Shown here one piece after another: positions 8,642 to 12,426 of a DNA stretch of 12,426 nucleotides (position 1 is its first letter; each line of letters starts with the position of its first letter). The notes below the pieces were generated by a model. It was not told the DNA's origin. It worked only from the letters and a program-made list of their open reading frames with translations, and ran no database searches. Location: the NCBI GenBank assembly GCA_022508735.1, contig JAFLUQ010000062.1:1-12426 (forward strand). Reading direction: 5' to 3'. This DNA comes from Oscillospiraceae bacterium (GTDB taxonomy: Bacteria > Bacillota > Clostridia > UMGS1883). A program made the translations under genes and the position numbers.

Positions 8642-8728
8642 AAATTTCCATAGCCTTTCCGCCCACAAATTATAATAGACAAATATATATACGCTTATCG
8701 TGGGCGGATAAGGCGTATATGGAAATTT
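8642..8728 (-). promoter_or_regulatory. Switch-like inverted repeat in the metN leader
   Basis: The arms 8642-8666 and 8700-8728 are complementary over 25 base pairs with no mismatch, and only small bulges at 8709 and 8715-8717. In the mRNA this would cover the region just before the metN ATG, including GGCGGAAAGG and GGAAA. The upstream arm can instead pair with the segment immediately following it: 8707-8720 with 8687-8699, 13 bp, one bulge, 7-base loop. The two foldings are mutually exclusive. A TATAAT (8674-8669, minus strand) in the central AT-rich part could be a weak promoter, but no good -35 is present. The element could be a translational switch or a palindromic dispersed repeat. Confidence 0.55.
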
Positions 8729-8729
8729 G

Positions 8730-8772
8730 GCGCATGTGCGTTTTCGGCAAAGCCGAAAAAATCGCACGCGCA
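8730..8772 (-). other. Long imperfect hairpin in the metQ-metN spacer
   Basis: The perfect core TTTTCGGC (8741-8748) / GCCGAAAA (8752-8759) with an AAA loop is extended by GTGCG (8736-8740) pairing with CGCAC (8763-8767), and by GCGC on each side with a two-base bulge. It lacks a terminator-type T-run on either strand. It is probably either a folded RNA element or a palindromic repeat unit. Confidence 0.5.
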
Positions 8773-8782
8773 TAAAATCTGC

Positions 8783-8819
8783 CGAAGGCATTAGTGTGAT
8801 TTTTCACACTAATGGCCTC
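8783..8819. other. Second long hairpin in the metQ-metN spacer
   Basis: CATTAGTGTGA (8789-8799) pairs perfectly with TCACACTAATG (8804-8814) around a 4-base loop. Imperfect pairing extends outward through AGG/CCT and CCG/CGG. It has no T-run, so it is unlikely to be a classical terminator. It lies immediately after the metQ terminator. Confidence 0.5.
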
Positions 8820-8827
8820 CGAAAAAT

Positions 8828-8856
8828 AAAGGCCGACTGCTGTGCCGCCGGCCTTT
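8828..8856 (-). terminator. Intrinsic terminator after metQ
   Basis: AAAGGCCG (8828-8835) and CGGCCTTT (8849-8856) form an 8-bp stem with a 13-base loop. On the minus strand it is followed by TATTTTT. It lies 9 bases past the metQ stop and would reduce read-through into metN, giving more binding protein than ATPase and permease. Confidence 0.75.
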
Positions 8857-8865
8857 TAGTTTAAC

Positions 8866-9741
8866 TTATTTTACAGCGTCAAGAGAAGTCTGCTTGCCGC
8901 CGTAAATGCCCATGGGCTCAACATGGATCTGAGAAACGGAAACAATGTGTGTGCCGTTCTCGGCATTGAAGTCGTCAAGGTAGGGGGTGTGCTGGAAGTA
9001 GTTAGCGTCGATCTCGCCGCTCTCTACAACATTGTTGGGCTGAACATAGTCGGTGAACTCGCGGATATCAAGAGTGATATTGCGCTCGGCGAGAATTTCC
9101 TTAGCTATGCCAAGGATCACCGCATGGGGAGCGGGAGAGGCAGCTACGGTGATCGTAGTGCCGGCAAGGGCATCATAATCAATGCCGGAGTCATAGCCGT
9201 CGGTGAGATTCTCTACAACGCTTACAACGCTGCCGCCGTACTCCTGAGCTATGTAGTCGGCAACCTGCCGGCTCTCAAGAGCGGCCTTAAGAGCGAGGAT
9301 CTTGTCGCTGCTCTCGTTGCCCTCGCGCACAGCCAGAATGTTGGCATAGGCAGAGGCACTGCCCTCGATAGCCAAAGAGTCCTCAACAGGGTTGATGCCG
9401 GCCTCAATGGCGTAGTTGGAGTTGATAACAGCGTAATCTACGTCCTGAAGGATGTTGGGGAGCTGAGCCGCCTCGATCTCCTGGAACTTGATATTCTTGG
9501 GATTTTCAGTGATGTCCATGACTGTGGCCGTTATACCGGCATCCTCGTTAAGAGTGATAATGCCCTGATCCTGAAGCAGAAGAAGGGCGCGGGCCTCGTT
9601 AGAGGTGTCGTTGGGAACAGCAATGGTGATGTTGCTGTTAGTGTTGTTGTTGCTGTTGGTGCCGCTGCCGCCGCAGCCTGCAAGAGCAAGGAGCGCCGCC
9701 GCACTTACTGCCGCAAAAATTCTTGTTGTGTTTTTTTTCAT
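8866..9741 (-). CDS. metQ: Circularly permuted MetQ/NlpA-family methionine-binding lipoprotein
   Basis: This should be the substrate-binding lipoprotein that delivers methionine to MetNI at the outer face of the membrane. The 291-residue product has a signal peptide and lipobox LAGC (Cys23), then an Asn/Ser/Thr linker (28-37). Residues 38 to about 176 (ITIAVPNDTSNEARALLLL, DITENPKNIKF, EAAQLPNIL, AVINSNYAIEAGINP, SAYANILAVREGN) correspond to the part that normally forms the C-terminal half of MetQ. After a linker (about 177-195), residues 196-291 (TITVAASPAPHAVILGIAKE, FTDYVQPN, GEIDANYFQHTPYL, HVEPMGIYGGKQTSLDAVK) correspond to the normal N-terminal half. The halves are therefore in reversed order, a circular permutation. 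The usual SLDEL/TIAIPND junction is cut and supplies the new ends. AGGAAGG stands 9 bases before the ATG. The frame is intact and a terminator follows, so a functional gene is likely. Confidence 0.93.
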   Translation of the reverse strand: MKKNTTRIFAAVSAAALLALAGCGGSGTNSNNNTNSNITIAVPNDTSNEARALLLLQDQGIITLNEDAGITATVMDITENPKNIKFQEIEAAQLPNILQDVDYAVINSNYAIEAGINPVEDSLAIEGSASAYANILAVREGNESSDKILALKAALESRQVADYIAQEYGGSVVSVVENLTDGYDSGIDYDALAGTTITVAASPAPHAVILGIAKEILAERNITLDIREFTDYVQPNNVVESGEIDANYFQHTPYLDDFNAENGTHIVSVSQIHVEPMGIYGGKQTSLDAVK

Positions 9742-9783
9742 GCCAGATTACCTTCCTTATAAATTATTTTCCGTATGTTCAAT

Positions 9784-9812
9784 ATTATAGCACCACTTTC
9801 GCCCGATGTCAA
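9784..9812 (-). promoter_or_regulatory. metQ proximal promoter, perfect consensus
   Basis: On the minus strand, TTGACA (9812-9807), a 17-base spacer and TATAAT (9789-9784) match the sigma-A consensus at all 12 positions. Transcription would start near 9777, leaving a leader of only about 36 bases before the metQ ATG. That is too short for a SAM riboswitch. Confidence 0.88.
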
Positions 9813-9872
9813 CATATTTTTCGTCTGCTGCGGAGGATAATATAAAACATACTTTTTTTGTAGGTTGTAGAC

Positions 9873-9901
9873 ATTATACACTCTTTTAAGCCGTTTGTCA
9901 A
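9873..9901 (-). promoter_or_regulatory. metQ distal promoter, perfect consensus
   Basis: A second minus-strand TTGACA (9901-9896), 17-base spacer and TATAAT (9878-9873) is again a perfect match, 89 bases upstream of the proximal one. It lies just after the terminator of the upstream regulator gene. Its transcript would carry a leader of about 125 bases with no S-box or T-box motif that I recognise. Confidence 0.85.
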
Positions 9902-9913
9902 TAGGTATTCTGG

Positions 9914-9940
9914 AAAAAGTTATACCTGTTACAACTTTTT
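9914..9940. terminator. Probable terminator after the XRE regulator gene
   Basis: The arms 9914-9924 and 9930-9940 form an 11-bp stem with one G-U wobble and a 5-base loop. It is AT-rich, with A and T runs at the ends, so it may act in both directions. It lies 6 bases past the stop codon of the minus-strand regulator. The low GC content makes it weaker than the other terminators here. Confidence 0.65.
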
Positions 9941-9946
9941 TTACTG

Positions 9947-11470
9947 TCATCCAACCCGTTCATATCCGATGTCACCGGCTGAGGTAAAAATGTCATTGAG
10001 CACGCTTATTCGAAGACGGGCGGTGCGGCCATTGTCGGAGATGTATTTGGTGCAGAAAGCCAGCATCCGCCGAGCAAGCTCGAATTCATTTTCACGGTCG
10101 TCGCTCGTTCTGCCGCTGAGCAGCGCTATTTCCCAAACTTCGCCGCTCTTGTTCACTACGCCGAGAGCCATGACCTCGCCGTTTTCACGCAGGGCAAAAA
10201 TATCGTTTTCCACGGTGTCGAGCTTTCTTATAAAGCCCTCATCATAGGCGCCTTCATGGCAGTTAGGAAGGTAGGTATACAGCTTCTTGAGGGCGGGAAC
10301 ACAGTCCTCGGGTGCCGTCGGGGCTATATCTCCGGGTTCTTCACTGCCGCTGTAAACCGAACATTCCATTGTGGCAAGGTTTACCACATCATAGGCGAAG
10401 CTTTCGCCTATCATCAACGTTTCGTTTGCTTCGCTGTGATCACCGAGACTTTCAAGTATGGCCTTGAATTCCTGATCGTCCTTTATTCCGGCAAAGCCTG
10501 CCCACCGCTCCATCTGGCAGCGCAGAGTGGCTCGTGCCTTGCCGGAACAGGTGTATTTTCTGCCTCTGAGCAGCCCGGCGTCACAAACTCCGTTGGGGTC
10601 AGCGTCGATCCTGATGGCGATCTCCGCACTTTTGTGCAGATATTCATAAGCTGATATATTATCGCCGATAATGGCACAGTCGTGAGCGATGAACAGATAG
10701 AACCGCAGCAGTGCGTCTGTCAGGGCACCGTAATCTCCATCGCAGACGATCTCAATAAGTCCGGCGGCTATCTTCCACAGGTGAATTTTTTCGCGCACAT
10801 CATCGCCCTGAAGGGCGCGGATATTTGCGCAGAGGCAGAGCATCAGTGCCTCGATATTTTCGGTGGCAAGGCCAGTACTCGGATGAATGCCTATAGATAG
10901 CTGATTTCGTGTTTCAAAGTAACCGGGCAGCATATCGGCATAACGCACCGATTTATCAATATTGTGCCGGGCCTGCAAAGCCGTGCGGCAGGGCGCATAG
11001 CGGGCGCAGAACGCACCGTTACGTATAGCCTCGTAGCGGGTAGAGCTGTCGATGTCTGATGCCAGCAGCTTCTCAGTGAATTTGAGACTCTCCTCAAAAT
11101 ATCCGCTCCGGCGCAGGGCGTCCATCATGCAGCGCATGACAGTTATGTCGCCGGGATAATCGGCATAAATTTTCTTGGCAAGCTTAAGTTGAGCAAAGTA
11201 TTCCTTTTTTTCACCGAGGGTGTCGAATTTCGCCTTGAATTTTTGAATTTCGGCCTCGCGCCGTATTTTGCCCACCCCCAAGAGCTCATCAACCGTCACA
11301 CCGTAAAACTCGGCTATATTCGGCAAGAGTACTGTGTCGGGCAAGGCTTCGCCGCGCTCCCACTTGCTGACAGACTGCACACTTATGCCAATGTGCTTTG
11401 CGAGCTCCTCCTGCCGGAGGCCCTTTCCCGTGCGTAAACGACGCAGGTTTTCCGCGATAAATATTTCCAT
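9947..11470 (-). CDS. XRE-family transcriptional regulator with helical-repeat middle and GNAT-like C-terminus
   Basis: The 507-residue protein begins with a clear HTH_3 (XRE) DNA-binding domain at residues 5-65 (NLRRLRTGKGLRQEELAKHI, then VSKWERGEALPD and VDELLGV). Residues about 75-330 are alpha-helical and resemble the degenerate TPR-like repeats common in Clostridia XRE proteins (LAKKIYADYPGDITVMRCMM, KSVRYADMLPGYFETRNQL). The last 110 or so residues look like a GNAT fold: an FALRENGEVMALGVV strand pair, a WEIALLSGR strand, a long helix and a final LRISVLNDIFTSAGDIGYE segment. The RxxGxG acetyl-CoA loop is not recognisable, so this domain may sense rather than catalyse. AAAGGAG stands 8 bases before the ATG. 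A promoter and palindrome precede it. Its target genes are unknown; metQ downstream has its own promoters. Confidence 0.85.
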   Translation of the reverse strand: MEIFIAENLRRLRTGKGLRQEELAKHIGISVQSVSKWERGEALPDTVLLPNIAEFYGVTVDELLGVGKIRREAEIQKFKAKFDTLGEKKEYFAQLKLAKKIYADYPGDITVMRCMMDALRRSGYFEESLKFTEKLLASDIDSSTRYEAIRNGAFCARYAPCRTALQARHNIDKSVRYADMLPGYFETRNQLSIGIHPSTGLATENIEALMLCLCANIRALQGDDVREKIHLWKIAAGLIEIVCDGDYGALTDALLRFYLFIAHDCAIIGDNISAYEYLHKSAEIAIRIDADPNGVCDAGLLRGRKYTCSGKARATLRCQMERWAGFAGIKDDQEFKAILESLGDHSEANETLMIGESFAYDVVNLATMECSVYSGSEEPGDIAPTAPEDCVPALKKLYTYLPNCHEGAYDEGFIRKLDTVENDIFALRENGEVMALGVVNKSGEVWEIALLSGRTSDDRENEFELARRMLAFCTKYISDNGRTARLRISVLNDIFTSAGDIGYERVG

Positions 11471-11495
11471 ATAAAAATCTCCTTTAGCTTGATTT

Positions 11496-11507
11496 AAGAA
11501 GCTTCTT
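11496..11507. promoter_or_regulatory. Palindrome at the start of the XRE gene transcript, candidate operator
   Basis: AAGAAGCTTCTT is a perfect 12-bp palindrome placed about 8 bases downstream of the TATAAT box, at the predicted transcription start of the XRE regulator. The size and position suit binding by an XRE dimer and autorepression, but this is inferred only from position and symmetry. Confidence 0.45.
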
Positions 11508-11514
11508 TAGTTTC

Positions 11515-11543
11515 ATTATAGCAGCATTCTTTCATATAATCAA
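11515..11543 (-). promoter_or_regulatory. Promoter of the XRE regulator
   Basis: On the minus strand, TTGATT (11543-11538), a 17-base spacer and TATAAT (11520-11515) precede the gene. The transcript would begin near 11508, giving a leader of about 38 bases. Confidence 0.75.
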
Positions 11544-11597
11544 TGACCGAAATCGGGAACAGCGGGAGAATTATTAAACTGCGGGGCGAACGAAATT

Positions 11598-11649
11598 TTG
11601 TAATGAAATATATTGACTTTTTCATTACAATTTGATATAATGTAATGAA
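11598..11649. promoter_or_regulatory. Operator with three half-sites for the toxin-antitoxin module
   Basis: TTGTAATGAAA (11598-11608) and TTTCATTACAA (11620-11630) form a perfect 11-bp inverted repeat around the -35 box. A third half-site, TGTAATGAA (11641-11649), overlaps the end of the -10 box. This layout is typical of autorepression by an antitoxin with a ribbon-helix-helix fold. The repeats are seen directly; binding is inferred. Confidence 0.75.
11613..11641 (+). promoter_or_regulatory. Promoter of the toxin-antitoxin operon
   Basis: TTGACT (11613-11618), a 17-base spacer and TATAAT (11636-11641) give a near-consensus sigma-A promoter. It is embedded in the inverted repeats, so bound antitoxin complex should block it. 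The start would be near 11648, about 18 bases before the antitoxin ATG. Confidence 0.88.
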
Positions 11650-11665
11650 GAAGGGAGAGATTAAT

Positions 11666-11929
11666 ATGGCACAGACAGTCAACGTGAACTTTCGTATGGA
11701 CGCAAACCTCAAAAAAAACATGGAGTCGGTGTGCGCCGATATGGGCATGAGCATGACAACGGCTTTTATGATTTTCGCTAAAAAGGTCAGCAGAGAAAAG
11801 CGCATACCCTTTGAAATATCTGCCGACCCGTTTTATTCTGAGAGCAATTTGGCTCATCTCAGGCGCGGAATTGCGGCACTTGATGCCGGAAAAGGTATGG
11901 AGCATGAGTTGATTGAGGTAGATGACTGA
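11666..11929 (+). CDS. RelB/DinJ-family antitoxin
   Basis: This is the 87-residue antitoxin of a type II module. It should neutralise the downstream toxin and repress the shared promoter. The N-terminal strand and helices (TVNVNFRMDANLKKNMESV, DMGMSMTTAFMIFAKKVSRE, KRIPFEI) have the ribbon-helix-helix layout of RelB/DinJ proteins. The acidic C-terminal part (ELIEVDD) is the likely toxin-wrapping segment. An in-frame ATG at 11645 exists but falls just after the -10 box and has no ribosome binding site. GGGAG with 8-base spacing supports the ATG at 11666. The stop codon overlaps the toxin start by one base (TGATG), indicating coupled translation. It is unrelated to the YefM/Phd antitoxin that partners E. 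coli YoeB. Confidence 0.9.
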   Translation: MAQTVNVNFRMDANLKKNMESVCADMGMSMTTAFMIFAKKVSREKRIPFEISADPFYSESNLAHLRRGIAALDAGKGMEHELIEVDD

Positions 11930-12189
11930 TGAAAAAGATCTGGTTTGACGAGGCATGGGAGGACTACCTTTTTTGGCAGACACAGAATAAGAAAACATTA
12001 AAACGTATCAATACTCTGCTTAAGGACACAGAAAGAAATCCATTTGTCGGTATCGGTAAGCCTGAACCGCTGAAAGGAGAATTCAGTGGACTATGGAGCC
12101 GACGTATTGATGATGTTAATAGGCTGATCTATAGAATAGTAAATGATACATTGGAGATAGTTTCCTGCCGCGGTCATTATGATGATTGA
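11929..12189 (+). CDS. yoeB: YoeB-family toxin (Txe/YoeB mRNA interferase)
   Basis: YoeB is a RelE-superfamily, ribosome-dependent endoribonuclease that cleaves mRNA in the A site. The 86-residue protein is close to the length of E. coli YoeB (84) and can be aligned by eye along its whole length: WFDEAWEDYLFWQ, INTLLKDTERNPF, GKPEPLK, SGLWSRRI, NRLIYRI and CRGHY. The residues known to be catalytic in YoeB (Glu46, Arg65, His83) are present at the same positions, so the toxin looks active. It shares one base with the antitoxin stop codon and is followed by a strong terminator. Confidence 0.95.
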   Translation: MKKIWFDEAWEDYLFWQTQNKKTLKRINTLLKDTERNPFVGIGKPEPLKGEFSGLWSRRIDDVNRLIYRIVNDTLEIVSCRGHYDD

Positions 12190-12195
12190 TACGCA

Positions 12196-12221
12196 AAAAT
12201 CCCCGCAAAAGCGGGGATTTT
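12196..12221. terminator. Bidirectional intrinsic terminator
   Basis: AAAATCCCCGC (12196-12206) pairs perfectly with GCGGGGATTTT (12211-12221) around an AAAA loop. T-runs on both strands let it end both the toxin-antitoxin transcript and the convergent spore protein transcript. Confidence 0.93.
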
Positions 12222-12237
12222 CTGCCGTAAGGGCCTT

Positions 12238-12426
12238 TTACTTCATGCCGTTTTCCATTTCGGAAATCATTTTCTTTACCATCTGGCCGCCGACGCTGCC
12301 GTTTTCTTTGGCTGTCTTATCGCCGTTGTAGCCGTTCTGATTCATGGTAACGCCAACCTCCTGAGCGGCCTCCATCTTTAACTTATCCATAGCCTGCTTG
12401 GCCTCAGGTACAACTGTCTTATTACT
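12238..12426 (-). CDS. Alpha/beta-type small acid-soluble spore protein, 5' end outside the window
   Basis: The last 62 residues are visible, running SNKTVVPEAKQAMDKLKMEA into AQEVGVTMNQNGYNGDKTAK and ending with ENGSVGGQMVKKMISEMENG-MK. The VVPEAKQAMD start, the EVGV segment and the NGSVGG-MVKKMI segment identify an alpha/beta SASP, a protein that coats and protects spore DNA and is degraded by the GPR protease at germination. Only the first few residues should be missing, since these proteins are about 60-70 residues long. The residue after the expected GPR-site Glu is Ala (MEAAQEVG) rather than the usual Ile/Leu/Val, a mild divergence. Expression would be forespore-specific, but its promoter is outside the window. 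Confidence 0.9.
   Translation of the reverse strand, partial: SNKTVVPEAKQAMDKLKMEAAQEVGVTMNQNGYNGDKTAKENGSVGGQMVKKMISEMENGMK

Noticed and set aside
8669..8674. Internal metN promoter
   Set aside because: The TATAAT is perfect, but the -35 position reads TAAGCG, and the hexamer lies in an AT-rich hairpin loop that makes chance matches likely. It is kept only as a remark in the leader entry.
8923..9762. Plus-strand open frame of 279 codons opposite metQ
   Set aside because: It is a shadow of metQ. It has no family resemblance and no promoter or ribosome binding site of its own.
9742..9946. SAM (S-box) riboswitch or T-box before metQ
   Set aside because: Expected because of the pathway, but no recognisable conserved S-box or T-box motifs are present, and the proximal leader is too short.
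9738..9950. Minus-strand 70-codon open frame between the XRE gene and metQ
   Set aside because: It spans the terminator and both metQ promoters and shows no domain; a chance frame in regulatory DNA.
11540..11998. Minus-strand 152-codon open frame opposite the antitoxin
   Set aside because: It overlaps the well-supported antitoxin, toxin and operator on the other strand and resembles nothing I know.
1..12426. CRISPR arrays, tRNA or rRNA genes, transposases, phage genes
   Set aside because: I looked for regularly spaced repeats, conserved RNA sequences and transposase or integrase motifs in the reading frames and saw none.

Overview
The window looks like chromosome from a spore-forming, anaerobic, gut-type Clostridia member, probably Oscillospirales/Ruminococcaceae. 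The evidence is moderate GC content, strong AGGAGG-like ribosome binding sites, near-consensus sigma-A promoters, an alpha/beta-type small acid-soluble spore protein, an [FeFe]-hydrogenase maturase (HydE) and a very large secreted protein built of carbohydrate-binding modules. The genus-level placement is inference; the sequence alone does not prove it.

Layout. (1) Bases 1-3600, plus strand: the 3' part of a large multi-module extracellular carbohydrate-binding protein whose start, and any catalytic domain, lie outside the window. A bidirectional terminator (3621-3654) separates it from the convergent minus-strand block. (2) Minus strand, read from 11470 down to 3667: an XRE-family regulator with a helical-repeat middle and a degenerate GNAT-like tail; then metQ, metN and metI (methionine ABC importer); then feoB (ferrous iron transporter without feoA); then hydE. 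Terminators follow the XRE gene, metQ and metI. Promoters are visible before the XRE gene, metQ (two, both perfect TTGACA-17-TATAAT) and hydE. (3) Bases 11598-12189, plus strand: a RelB/DinJ-type antitoxin and YoeB toxin pair with its own promoter and a three-half-site operator. (4) Bases 12238-12426, minus strand: the 3' part of a spore protein gene.

The main discovery is metQ. Its product has an intact signal peptide and lipobox, but the two halves of the MetQ fold are in swapped order. The part that normally forms the C-terminal half comes first. After a linker of about 20 residues comes the part that normally begins the mature protein. This is a circular permutation of a periplasmic-type binding protein, cut at the usual lobe crossover. 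It sits beside ordinary metN and metI genes, so the product is probably a working methionine-binding lipoprotein.

The second unexpected feature is the metQ-metN spacer. In the mRNA, one segment can pair with either of two downstream segments. One pairing is a local 13-bp hairpin. The other is a 25-bp duplex without mismatches that covers the metN ribosome binding region. No S-box or T-box is recognisable, so this may be an alternative control element, although a dispersed palindromic repeat could also explain it.

No non-coding stretch exceeds 300 bases. The longest is the metQ-metN spacer (about 226 bases), which is filled with hairpins.
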